DNA from: Clostridia bacterium
Lineage (GTDB): Bacteria; Bacillota; Clostridia; TANB77; CAG-508
DNA length: 40,994 nucleotides
Direction of reading: 5' to 3'
NCBI GenBank assembly: GCA_022792135.1
Contig: JAAWAM010000005.1
Span: 1-40,994, forward strand
In this document: piece by piece, positions 17,311 through 24,866 of the stretch
Position numbering within the stretch: position 1 is the first letter of the stretch
How the letters are laid out: every line of letters starts with the position of its first letter
Translations under genes and position numbers: made by a program
Notes under the pieces: model-generated
What the model was told of the DNA's origin: nothing
Database searches by the model: none
The model's input: only the letters and a program-made list of their open reading frames with translations

Positions 17311-18304
17311 GTGCTTGCACAGCTGTAATTGCAATTACGCCTGCTATATCTTGACTACTACATCCTCTTGATAAATCATTGACTGGTCTTGCTATTCCTT
17401 GGCAAAGTGGTCCATAGGCTTCTGCTTTTCCTAATCTTTGTACCAATTTATAACCGATATTTCCAGCATTTAAGTCTGGAAATATTAATACATTTGCTTC
17501 TCCTTTCAATGGACTACCTGGTGCTTTGAATTCTGCTACTTCTGGTATAATGCTACTGTCTAATTGTAATTCTCCATCTACTAATAATTCTGGCATTTTT
17601 TCTTTTACTTTTTTAGTAGCGTGGATGACTTTTTCTGTTAATTCTGATTTTGCACTTCCATAACTAGAATATGAAAGCATCGCAACTTTTGGTTTGCTTC
17701 CCACTAGTTGTTCAAAGCTTTTACTAGAAGAAATCGCTATTTCAGATAAAGCTTCGTCATCTGGGTTTTCATTTAATCCACAATCTCCAAAGATAAAAGT
17801 TCCTTTTTCTCCTAATTCACAGTCTGGTACTACCATAACAAAAAAAGCGGAAACTAATTTAGTATCAGGCGCTGTTTTTAAGATTTGTAAGGCTGGTCTT
17901 AAGGTATCTGATGTAGAATGAATGGCTCCTGAAACAAGTCCATCTGCTTTGCTTTTTTCATCTTTTACCATTAACATTCCAAAGTACACAGGGTCTTTTA
18001 CTAGTTCTCTTGCTTTTTCTAGCGTCATTCCCTTGTGTTTTCTTAGTTCATATAATAAATTTACATATTCATTATAATTCTCTGAATTACTTGGTTCTAC
18101 AATCTTTGCTCCTGTAATATCAATTTTGTTTGTTTTCGCTTTTTCTTCTATTTCTTTTTTATTTCCAACTAAAATAATCTTGGCATATGCTTCTTTTAGC
18201 ACTTGTTCTGTTGCTTTTAAGGTTCTTATGTCTTCTGCTTCTGGAAGTACTATTGTTTTGATTTCTTGTTTTGCTCTTTGTTTGATTTGTTCTATAAATT
18301 GCAT
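17297..18304 (-). CDS. pta: Phosphate acetyltransferase
   Basis: Transfers acetyl from CoA to phosphate, supplying acetyl phosphate to acetate kinase. A 335-aa short-form Pta (no N-terminal P-loop domain), with family signatures KTIVLPEAEDIRTLKA, YFGMLMVKDEKSKADGLVSG, FGDCGLNENPDDEALSEIA, AMLSYSSYGSAKSELTEKV, and PDLNAGNIGYKLVQRLGKAE. The last codons lie within palindromic repeat copy 2. It is the first gene of the pta-ackA-ackA group, with a promoter carrying a palindrome at -35. Confidence 0.97.
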   Translation of the reverse strand: MQFIEQIKQRAKQEIKTIVLPEAEDIRTLKATEQVLKEAYAKIILVGNKKEIEEKAKTNKIDITGAKIVEPSNSENYNEYVNLLYELRKHKGMTLEKARELVKDPVYFGMLMVKDEKSKADGLVSGAIHSTSDTLRPALQILKTAPDTKLVSAFFVMVVPDCELGEKGTFIFGDCGLNENPDDEALSEIAISSSKSFEQLVGSKPKVAMLSYSSYGSAKSELTEKVIHATKKVKEKMPELLVDGELQLDSSIIPEVAEFKAPGSPLKGEANVLIFPDLNAGNIGYKLVQRLGKAEAYGPLCQGIARPVNDLSRGCSSQDIAGVIAITAVQAQMAK

Positions 18305-18335
18305 TTTTTCCTCCTTCTATTTTTACGTTATTTCT

Positions 18336-18372
18336 ATTATATAGATAAAATTTGAAAAGTACAAGTACTTTT
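18336..18372 (-). promoter_or_regulatory. pta promoter with palindrome at the -35 box
   Basis: Minus strand: -35 TTGTAC (18359-18364), 17-bp spacer, -10 TATAAT (18336-18341). A perfect AAAAGTAC-AA-GTACTTTT inverted repeat (18355-18372) covers the -35. It could be a repressor operator, or a weak terminator for the DUF4116 gene just upstream. Confidence 0.6.
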
Positions 18373-18382
18373 TTTCTATTTT

Positions 18383-18892
18383 TTATCGTAATGCTTTTAT
18401 CTGTTCTTCTTGTTGTAGTTCTCGAGAAATGAAATGATAAGCTTGCTTATTTTGCTTGACTGCAATACTGGCTAATTCTTTATCATTTCTTAGTTCCTTA
18501 CTGGCATATTTAATGATGATACCTTTATTTTCTACTGCTGCTTTTACAATTTCTCGATCTGCTCTTAACTCTTGACTTGCATAATAAAGTGCCTGACCAT
18601 AAGTTTTGCAACTTTCGAAAATTACTTCTGGGTCTGCTCTTAGTTTTTCAGAAGCATAGCAAACTGTCCAAGGGGCTCCTTTTACCCCCTTCATGATTAC
18701 TTCTTTATCATCTTTTAATCTTTTACTTGCAAATTCTAAACTTTCAGCATCTTGCTCTAAAGCTGCCATTACTACTTCTTTATCATCTTGTAGCTCTGGT
18801 GATACTAAGTCTAAAAATTTACCATTTTCGGCTACTGCTTTTAGGACAAATTCTTTTTTATCTTTATTTTTTATCACTTCTTTTTCTTCCAT
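18383..18892 (-). CDS. DUF4116 repeat protein
   Basis: A 169-residue protein made of four to five units of about 34-36 residues, each with the DUF4116 pattern of a K/R-x-D-K/R-E/P-V/I-V/I start followed by a conserved helix and YAS or FAS. Examples: LQDDKEVVMAALEQDAESLE, LKDDKEVIMKGVKGAPW, LRADPEVIFESCKTYGQALY, LRADREIVKAAVENKGIIIK. No catalytic residues are evident. Such repeats are common in protists, large viruses and scattered bacteria, with unknown function, probably protein binding. It lies between trmB and pta. Confidence 0.85.
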   Translation of the reverse strand: MEEKEVIKNKDKKEFVLKAVAENGKFLDLVSPELQDDKEVVMAALEQDAESLEFASKRLKDDKEVIMKGVKGAPWTVCYASEKLRADPEVIFESCKTYGQALYYASQELRADREIVKAAVENKGIIIKYASKELRNDKELASIAVKQNKQAYHFISRELQQEEQIKALR

Positions 18893-18932
18893 TAAGACCT
18901 TCTTTCTTATTTGTCTGCTTCTTTATTTTTGC

Positions 18933-19598
18933 TTAAAAACACGCTTTAGCAATTAATGCTTTAATTTTGATTCCTTGTTCTGAAAACATTTTTTCATGTT
19001 CTGTTTCTATGTTTTTTGTAAAGATGGGTTCTTGCTGTAAGTCGTATGTTTTTTTTACAATTTCAAAATTTGTTTCTTTAAAATAAGTTAAACTTGCTTC
19101 AAATAGTTCATCATCATCAGTTTTGAAATAAATTTCTGCCTTTGGTTTTAAAAATTCTTTATATTTTTCTAATTGTCTGGTATGTGTTAATCTTTTTTTT
19201 CTGTGTTTTCCTCTTGGCCAAGGATTACAGAAGTTAATATAGATTCTTTCTACTTCATCTTTTTTGTCTAATATGAAACCAATTCTTTCAATATCAAATC
19301 TAGTTAGCATGACATTATTGGGTTCTAAATTTGCTGCTTGATAACTTTCTTCTATGTTTCTTTTTGCTAACCCCAGCATAGCATCTACTAAGTCAATCGC
19401 TAAATAGTTAACTTCTTGATTTTCTACTGCTAATTTTGCCATAAATTGTCCTTTTCCACAGCCTAGTTCTAACATAAAAGGAAGATTTGGATTTTTGAAA
19501 TGTTCTTTCCATTTTCCTTTCCATTTTTCTGGTTCATCTTCATAAAACTTACTTGCTTCTAGTTCTGGTCTTGCCCATTTTTTATATCGTATTCTCAT
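18933..19598 (-). CDS. trmB: tRNA (guanine-N7-)-methyltransferase
   Basis: Methylates G46 of tRNA using S-adenosylmethionine. The SAM-binding motif LELGCGKGQFMAKLA (about residues 42-56), the FCNPWPRGKHRKKRLTH substrate loop, and the YFKTDDDELFEASL region are all characteristic. Length 221 aa is normal. Divergently oriented from the rluA-family gene 113 bp away. Confidence 0.96.
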   Translation of the reverse strand: MRIRYKKWARPELEASKFYEDEPEKWKGKWKEHFKNPNLPFMLELGCGKGQFMAKLAVENQEVNYLAIDLVDAMLGLAKRNIEESYQAANLEPNNVMLTRFDIERIGFILDKKDEVERIYINFCNPWPRGKHRKKRLTHTRQLEKYKEFLKPKAEIYFKTDDDELFEASLTYFKETNFEIVKKTYDLQQEPIFTKNIETEHEKMFSEQGIKIKALIAKACF

Positions 19599-19662
19599 GA
19601 TTTTCTCTTTCCTATCCCTTCTAAGACTTTTTTTGTTCTTGGCACATTTTATCAGATTTTAT

Positions 19663-19691
19663 TTGTATATTCAAGTAAATTATTATATAAT
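19663..19691 (+). promoter_or_regulatory. Promoter of the pseudouridine synthase gene
   Basis: -35 TTGTAT (19663-19668), 17-bp spacer, perfect -10 TATAAT (19686-19691), about 20 bp before the start codon; the AGAGGAAA site follows directly. Confidence 0.7.
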
Positions 19692-19711
19692 AAGAAAGAA
19701 AAGAGGAAAAA

Positions 19712-20584
19712 ATGAAACTAAAATATACTGTCAAAGAAAGTGATAATTACCAAACAATAAAGGAAATTTTATCCTTAGAATTTCACCTTTCTTCCCGTTT
19801 AACTACTAAATTAATTAAAACAAAACAAATTTACAAAAACGGAATCTTAGCAGATACTCGTTCTTCTGTTGTATCCCAAGATTGTATTGTCGTAAATTTA
19901 GATTATGAGGAAGATACCTGTAACATTGTGCCAACTAAGATGAATTTGGATATACTTTATGAAGATGAATGGTTTTTGGTTGTCAATAAACCTGCTGGAA
20001 TTGCCATTCATCCTTCTAGGCTACACTATGATAATTCCTTATCCAATGGCATTCGCTACTATTTTGATTCAATCCATTTAAAGAAAAAAATAAGACCTGT
20101 CAATAGGTTGGATTTTGATACTTCTGGCTTAGTTATTTTTGCTAAATGTGAATATATTCAACAGGAATTGATTCATCAAATGTCAGTTGCTATTTTCAAA
20201 AAAGAATATCTTTGCTTGGTAGAAGGTTTTATGGATCCAAAAGAAGGAAAGATTGATTTGCCAATTGCTAGAAAAGAAGGCAGTATCATAGAAAGATGTA
20301 CTAACACCAATGGTCAAAAATCTGTTACCCATTATAAAGTTATTCAAGAATTTAAAAATTGTAGTTTTGTGCAATGCCAATTGGAAACTGGCCGTACCCA
20401 TCAAATTCGAGTCCATATGAAAGCAATTGGACATCCTATTTTAGGAGATACCTTATATGGTAATGCTTCTAATTTAGTACCTAGGCAAGCACTTCATAGT
20501 TATCAGATAATGTGCATTCATCCTGTCACGAAAAACAAATTAAACTTTATGGCAAATTTACCAAAAGATATGAAACTAGAGTGA
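19712..20584 (+). CDS. RluA-family pseudouridine synthase
   Basis: Isomerises specific uridines in rRNA or tRNA. It has an N-terminal S4-like RNA-binding region (about residues 12-60: LSSRLTTKLIKTKQIYKNG) and the catalytic core with VNRLDFDTSGLVIFAK (nucleophile Asp in RLDxDTSG), then ETGRTHQIRVHMKAIGHPIL and GDTLYGN. 290 aa is typical of RluD/YhcT-type enzymes; the target nucleotide cannot be deduced. Note Asn instead of His before RLD. A shared terminator separates it from the convergent trx gene. Confidence 0.92.
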   Translation: MKLKYTVKESDNYQTIKEILSLEFHLSSRLTTKLIKTKQIYKNGILADTRSSVVSQDCIVVNLDYEEDTCNIVPTKMNLDILYEDEWFLVVNKPAGIAIHPSRLHYDNSLSNGIRYYFDSIHLKKKIRPVNRLDFDTSGLVIFAKCEYIQQELIHQMSVAIFKKEYLCLVEGFMDPKEGKIDLPIARKEGSIIERCTNTNGQKSVTHYKVIQEFKNCSFVQCQLETGRTHQIRVHMKAIGHPILGDTLYGNASNLVPRQALHSYQIMCIHPVTKNKLNFMANLPKDMKLE

Positions 20585-20610
20585 ATTGATACCATCCACT
20601 CTAGTTTTTT
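20575..20610. terminator. Terminator between the pseudouridine synthase and trx genes
   Basis: ACTAGAGTG (20575-20583) pairs with CACTCTAGT (20597-20605), followed by T6 on the plus strand. The stem includes the stop codon of the plus-strand gene. Confidence 0.85.
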
Positions 20611-20625
20611 AGCTTGTTCTTTCTT

Positions 20626-20937
20626 TTAGTTTAAAGCATCTATTATTTCTTTTTTATCCCTAACTCCCACAAAAGTTTTTTCTACTTTACCATTTTTTAT
20701 AATCACAATTGTAGGAATGCTCATTACACTATATTTCATCGCTAAATTTTGATTTTCATCTACATTTACTTTTCCTACTTTTACGTTATTACCTACTTCT
20801 TCTGCAATTTGATCCATAATTGGTGACATCATTTTACAAGGTCCACACCAATCTGCATAAAAATCAAGCAATACCGTTTGATCCGCTTTTAAAACCTCTT
20901 CTTCATAATTTTCACTTGTTACTTTTAAAACGCTCAT
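20626..20937 (-). CDS. trxA: Thioredoxin
   Basis: Small (103 aa) dithiol protein with the active site DFYADWCGPCKMM, the cis-proline segment MSIPTIVIIKNGK, and normal length. It lies immediately after the reductase gene (no spacer beyond one base), so the two form a matched pair. The ATG at 20937 is preceded by an AGGTAATTAAA-like site inside the reductase gene end. Confidence 0.96.
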   Translation of the reverse strand: MSVLKVTSENYEEEVLKADQTVLLDFYADWCGPCKMMSPIMDQIAEEVGNNVKVGKVNVDENQNLAMKYSVMSIPTIVIIKNGKVEKTFVGVRDKKEIIDALN

Positions 20938-20938
20938 T

Positions 20939-21811
20939 TTAATTACCTCCCATTAATTTTATATATTTAATTGCTTGTAAGCCTGCAATCGCACCTTCAT
21001 GTACTGCTTTTGCTATTTGTAATAGACCTCCTGTACAGTCCCCACAAGCATATAAACCTTTTATATTGGTTTCCATATGATGATTGACTACGATTTTATC
21101 TTGTTTGGTAATGGCTCCCAATTTTTTAGCAAAATTTGCACTTCCTGCGACTCCTTGTGCCACAAAGAGCCCATCTGTTTTGATTTTGCTTCCATCTTTA
21201 AACTCTACTTCCTCTACTTTTTCCTGTCCATGAATTTCTTTGATATTCTTAGTATTAATTTTTACATTATCTGCTCTAAATTCTGGTGCTTTTTCTCCAT
21301 TGGTTAAAATCGTAATATGTTTTGCCATATTTATTAAATCATTTGTTTCAGAAATGGCATAATCTCCGCTTCCTACTACCACTACATTTCTATTTCTATA
21401 GAAAAAACCATCGCATATAGCACAATAGCTAACACCTTTTCCCTCAAACTTTTCAATTCCGATAATTTGGGGTTTATTTTTTTTATTTCCAGTTGCTAAA
21501 ATGACTACTTTTGCTTTATATTTGGCTTGAGATGTTTGGATAAAGAATCCGTCTGCTATTTTTTCGACTTTTATCACTTCTTCTTTTCTGACTTCTCCTC
21601 CTAACTTTTGTGCTTGTTTGATTCCTGTTTCATAGAGTTCTTTTCCACTCACTCCATTTTCAAAGCCATAATAGTTTTCTATTTTATCTGTTTTTTCTAA
21701 CCCAGATTTATCTTCATATAAAATAAGTGTTTTCAAATTTCCTCTTATGGTATACAAACTTGCTGATGTACCAGCTGGTCCCGCTCCTACTATGATTACA
21801 TCATATTCCAA
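20939..21811 (-). CDS. trxB: Thioredoxin reductase-like flavoprotein with atypical pyridine-nucleotide site
   Basis: FAD-dependent reductase of thioredoxin. The FAD motif VIIVGAGPAGTSASLY (residues 5-20), redox pair C130-A-I-C133 (SYCAICDGFF) and C-terminal FAD motif GLYACGDCTGGLLQIAKAV are intact. The second nucleotide site is unusual: VVGSGDYAISE (about 146-156) replaces GGGDSAxEE, and TNGEKAPEFRA (170-180) stands where NADPH enzymes have HRRxxxRA. This pattern recalls ferredoxin-dependent flavin thioredoxin reductases (FFTR) of clostridia rather than NADPH-dependent TrxB. Length (290 aa) is slightly short. Thioredoxin is encoded directly downstream. Confidence 0.88.
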   Translation of the reverse strand: MEYDVIIVGAGPAGTSASLYTIRGNLKTLILYEDKSGLEKTDKIENYYGFENGVSGKELYETGIKQAQKLGGEVRKEEVIKVEKIADGFFIQTSQAKYKAKVVILATGNKKNKPQIIGIEKFEGKGVSYCAICDGFFYRNRNVVVVGSGDYAISETNDLINMAKHITILTNGEKAPEFRADNVKINTKNIKEIHGQEKVEEVEFKDGSKIKTDGLFVAQGVAGSANFAKKLGAITKQDKIVVNHHMETNIKGLYACGDCTGGLLQIAKAVHEGAIAGLQAIKYIKLMGGN

Positions 21812-22034
21812 ACTACCTCCTCCTTTCTTTGCTTTTGTAAATTTAAGAATTTCATTTCACTTCTAATCCTATAGTATATTCCATCTATCTAAAATTTATA
21901 TATCTATTTTACAAAAATTTCTCATTTTTTGCAAGAACAACTGTGATATGATTTTTTTGATACAAGAACAAAAAAGGAAAAATTAATTTCTTCTGTGGAA
22001 TGTGTTTCCATTTTCTAAACTTTCTAGCATATAA

Positions 22035-22061
22035 AAAAGCGTTATTTTTCGTAACGCTTTT
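22035..22061 (-). terminator. Terminator of the cwlJ-gerQ operon
   Basis: A 10-bp perfect stem (AAAAGCGTTA with TAACGCTTTT) beginning 27 bp after the gerQ stop, followed on the minus strand by a T-run. The 21812-22034 interval beyond it holds no gene that I can support. Confidence 0.9.
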
Positions 22062-22087
22062 GGTCAATTTCGGATAACTCCTGTTAA

Positions 22088-22423
22088 CTACCCATAATAA
22101 GGGTAACGATTTTGATTGCTTCCCCCATAAATTCCAGTTGTTGAAATGGTAATAAACTTAATGGAATAAATATCACAATATACTAAACTATCATTTTCAA
22201 ATGAACGGAGCAAAATATAACTAGCTCCTACATCTTGTAAAATCCCAATTCGATCTACTAAATTATTGGTTCCTATTAAGAATTCTACTCTCATTAACTT
22301 TCCAATTTGTTGTCTTAAAAAACCTGGTGTATAAATTGCATTTGTTAAAATCTCTGGTGAATTCTGGTTAATTTCTACCTGCCTTGTCTCTCTTCTGTTT
22401 TCTCTTTTTGGTTCTTCTACCAT
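22088..22423 (-). CDS. gerQ: Spore coat protein GerQ-like
   Basis: A 111-residue protein matching the GerQ (YwdL) spore coat family: variable Glu/Arg/Asn-rich N-terminus, then a conserved domain (IGKLMRVEFLIGTNNL, ILQDVGASYILLRSFEN, VYCDIYSIKFITI) and an aromatic C-terminus NRYPYYG. In Bacillus, GerQ is required for localisation of the cortex-lytic enzyme CwlJ in the spore coat. Its position 18 bp after a cwlJ-like gene strongly supports this assignment. Confidence 0.82.
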   Translation of the reverse strand: MVEEPKRENRRETRQVEINQNSPEILTNAIYTPGFLRQQIGKLMRVEFLIGTNNLVDRIGILQDVGASYILLRSFENDSLVYCDIYSIKFITISTTGIYGGSNQNRYPYYG

Positions 22424-22441
22424 TTAAAATCCCCTTTCTAT

Positions 22442-22890
22442 TTATGTATTTTTATAACGTTCCGTTGGTCGATAAAAGCAATGATCTCCTAACCTAGTAT
22501 GAAAACTGCCAGAACCATTACTTGGAAACGTATTACTACAAGTTGGTTTAAACGGATTTAAATACCATAAACACTCTCCAATTTCATTTAACCTGTTTCC
22601 CGCTAAAGCCCAATCTGCTATATAATAATGTAGTTCTGTTGGGTTCATATTATAGATATTTTGTGGATTATATCGATTCAAAAGCGTTTCTGTTGCACAG
22701 TCAAATTGCCTTGGTTGATAAATGATATTTCTAATATTTCCTCCTTGTGATATCCTTGCGTATTCTCCTTCTGTAGCATTTACTCGATTTAGTACGACAC
22801 TAGCCACTGCCTTCATTCCGATTATCGCCTTCTCCGCCGTGCCTCACATTGTACAATTCTTGCTAATAATTCTCGGTCTGAATATGCCAT
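22442..22890 (-). CDS. cwlJ: CwlJ/SleB-family spore cortex-lytic hydrolase, interrupted by two +1 shifts at CGG codons
   Basis: A germination-specific cortex hydrolase (Hydrolase_2 fold). It starts at the ATG at 22890 with an AGGAGTG site: MAYSDRELLARIVQCEA, then the zero frame hits CGG-CGG-AGA-AGG-CGA-TAA. Skipping the first C (22839) gives GGEGDN; a second skip at the next in-frame CGG (C at 22820) gives GMKAVASVVLNRVN, and the frame is then open to 22442. The joined 148-aa protein, EAGGEGDN-GMKAVASVVLNRV, is canonical for the family and has the normal CwlJ length, no signal peptide included. Conventional annotation would call it a pseudogene starting at 22816. It forms an operon with gerQ. 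Confidence 0.85.
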
Positions 22891-22938
22891 AACAATCACT
22901 CCTAATCTCTAAATTATATGAATTCTTTCTCTTACTTG

Positions 22939-22967
22939 TGACAAAAAATTAAAATTATGTTATACTT
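22939..22967 (+). promoter_or_regulatory. Promoter of the YcxB-like gene
   Basis: -35 GTGACA (22939-22944), 17-bp spacer, -10 TATACT (22962-22967). The predicted transcription start falls within a few bases of the start codon, so the mRNA may be almost leaderless. Confidence 0.55.
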
Positions 22968-22973
22968 TTTAGG

Positions 22974-23498
22974 GTGATAAATTTGAAAGCATTATTTAAA
23001 AACACGACCAAATATAAAAAAACTGTTTACCAAGAATTTTTGGAATTTCACAATAAACACTATCAATTTTCTGCTACCTTGTATACCATTACCATAATCG
23101 CTTTGTTCTTGTTTTGTGTCATTGTTCAAGTAAAATCTTACCATTTTACACTTGCGATCGCATTTTGTATTTTACTAACAAGCTTTTTCCTTTGGCGATT
23201 CTTCCATCCTATTTTTGAGGTATCGAGAGAGTGGAAAAGTCCCAAAATTCAAAATGAAAAGGAATTTACTTTTCTCTTTTTTGAAAAACACTTTAAAATA
23301 CGAGATAAACTACAAGTCGAATCTATAAAATATCGCAAACTATATAAAATATTTGAAACTCCTACCTTTTTTTATCTTTATCTTGATAAAACACACGCTT
23401 TTCTATTAGATAAATCTAGTTTTTCGATTGGCTCTCCTGAAGATTTTTCAGAATTTATTCATAACAAGTATTGGTACAAATTTAAAAAAGTCAAATAA
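22974..23498 (+). CDS. YcxB-like membrane protein
   Basis: A 174-residue protein with two adjacent transmembrane helices (about residues 35-52 and 58-76) followed by a soluble C-terminal domain (EFTFLFFEKHFKIRDKLQVE, then YRKLYKIFETPTFFYLYLD and HAFLLDKSSF). This layout and the final domain match the YcxB-like family, whose function is unknown. The annotated start is GTG; a TTG three codons on has the better-spaced AGGGTGA site. It ends in a terminator that overlaps the next promoter. Confidence 0.75.
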   Translation: MINLKALFKNTTKYKKTVYQEFLEFHNKHYQFSATLYTITIIALFLFCVIVQVKSYHFTLAIAFCILLTSFFLWRFFHPIFEVSREWKSPKIQNEKEFTFLFFEKHFKIRDKLQVESIKYRKLYKIFETPTFFYLYLDKTHAFLLDKSSFSIGSPEDFSEFIHNKYWYKFKKVK

Positions 23499-23523
23499 TT
23501 TCGAATAAATGTTTGACTTTTTT
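23484..23523 (+). terminator. Terminator of the YcxB-like gene
   Basis: A 12-bp stem AAAAAAGTCAAA (23484-23495) with TTTGACTTTTTT (23512-23523). The right arm contains the -35 box of the following gene. Confidence 0.75.
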
Positions 23524-23540
23524 ATTTTTTGTGATATAAT
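23513..23540 (+). promoter_or_regulatory. Promoter of the radical SAM / DUF4130 operon
   Basis: -35 TTGACT (23513-23518), 16-bp spacer, perfect -10 TATAAT (23535-23540). Confidence 0.75.
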
Positions 23541-23567
23541 AAGTACAAATGTTTGGTGGTGATTAAA

Positions 23568-24866
23568 ATGGAACAAATGGAAAAACTAAAAATTCTGGCA
23601 GATTCTGCTAAATACGATGCTTCTTGTAGCTCAAGTGGAAGTACTCGAAAAAATAAAAATAATGGAATAGGAAATGGCCATGTCTCTGGCATTTGTCATA
23701 GTTGGGGAGCAGATGGTCGTTGTATTTCCTTATTAAAGATACTCTTTAGTAATTGTTGCATTTATGATTGTAAATATTGTATCAATCGTTGCACCAATTC
23801 TGTTAAACGTGCCACTTTTACACCAAGAGAAGTAGCAGATTTAACCATTCATTTTTACAAGAGAAATTATATTGAAGGATTATTTTTAAGTTCTGCTGTT
23901 ATCAAGTCTCCTGACTACACAATGGAAAGATTAATTCAAACCATTTCTATTTTAAGAAACGAATACCAGTTTAATGGTTATATCCATTGTAAAACCATTC
24001 CTGGATGTAGCAAAGAATTAATTGATACCTTAGGAAAACTTGTTGATAGAATGAGTATTAATATTGAACTCCCATCCAACAATAGTCTCAAATTATTAGC
24101 TCCTCAAAAAGAAAAAAGTGGTATCTTAGAACCTATGGCTTATGTATCAAATGAAATCAAACAAAATAAATTAGAAAAAAGTAAATTTAAAACCAACTTC
24201 GTGCCTGCTGGGCAAACCACACAATTAATGGTAGGTGCTACCCCAGAAAGTGACCTAAAAATCCTAAAACTTTCTGAAGGACTCTATCAAAAATTAAATT
24301 TAAAAAGAGTCTATTACTCTGCCTATGTAAGTGTAAACAATGACAAAAACCTACCTAGTTTAGAAAGCCCACCTTTATTGCGTGAAAATCGACTCTACCA
24401 AGCAGATTGGTTACTTCGTTTTTACGGTTTTCAAGCCGATGAATTATTAGATGAAAAACATCCTAATTTTAACCATATCTTAGATCCCAAATGTGACTGG
24501 GCACTTCGTAATCTTCATCAATTTCCCATTGAAATTAATACCGCTGATTACTTTACTTTACTTCGCATCCCTGGCATTGGTGTTATCTCGGCTAAAAAAA
24601 TCATTCGTGCAAGACGAACCTTTTTACTCGATTTCGAAGCTTTAAAAAAATTAGGTGTTATCTTAAAAAGAGCACAATACTTTATCACTTGTAAAGGAAA
24701 ATATTTTGGTAAAGTTTATCAATTTAATGAATCTTTCATTGAAACCAATCTAATTTATCAGGAAAGAAACAAACTGCCACAAACTAATTTTAAGCAATTA
24801 TCACTTTTTGATAACTTGCAACCAACAAAGGAGGATAAAATAAAATGTCTAACTGGAAACTTATAA
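23568..24866 (+). CDS. Putative DNA modification/repair radical SAM protein
   Basis: Matches the TIGR03916-type family of radical SAM proteins that occur beside a uracil-DNA-glycosylase-like partner. The iron-sulfur motif is CxxxCxxC in NCCIYDCKYCINRC, preceded by the conserved SSSGSTRKN and CHSWGADGRCISLLK. The N-terminal half carries the SAM barrel (FLSSAVIKSPDYTMERLI, RMSINIELPS). The C-terminus has a helix-hairpin-helix, LLRIPGIGVISAKKIIRARR, suggesting DNA binding. The start is the ATG at 23568 after a GGTGGTGA site; a TTG 15 bp upstream is less likely. It overlaps the next gene by 22 bp, so the two are translationally coupled. Confidence 0.93.
   Translation: MEQMEKLKILADSAKYDASCSSSGSTRKNKNNGIGNGHVSGICHSWGADGRCISLLKILFSNCCIYDCKYCINRCTNSVKRATFTPREVADLTIHFYKRNYIEGLFLSSAVIKSPDYTMERLIQTISILRNEYQFNGYIHCKTIPGCSKELIDTLGKLVDRMSINIELPSNNSLKLLAPQKEKSGILEPMAYVSNEIKQNKLEKSKFKTNFVPAGQTTQLMVGATPESDLKILKLSEGLYQKLNLKRVYYSAYVSVNNDKNLPSLESPPLLRENRLYQADWLLRFYGFQADELLDEKHPNFNHILDPKCDWALRNLHQFPIEINTADYFTLLRIPGIGVISAKKIIRARRTFLLDFEALKKLGVILKRAQYFITCKGKYFGKVYQFNESFIETNLIYQERNKLPQTNFKQLSLFDNLQPTKEDKIKCLTGNL

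Noticed and set aside
21812-22034. A small gene in the gap between the trxB start and the gerQ terminator
   Set aside because: Short plus-strand frames after an AAAGG sequence lack a usable start codon and stop within a few codons.
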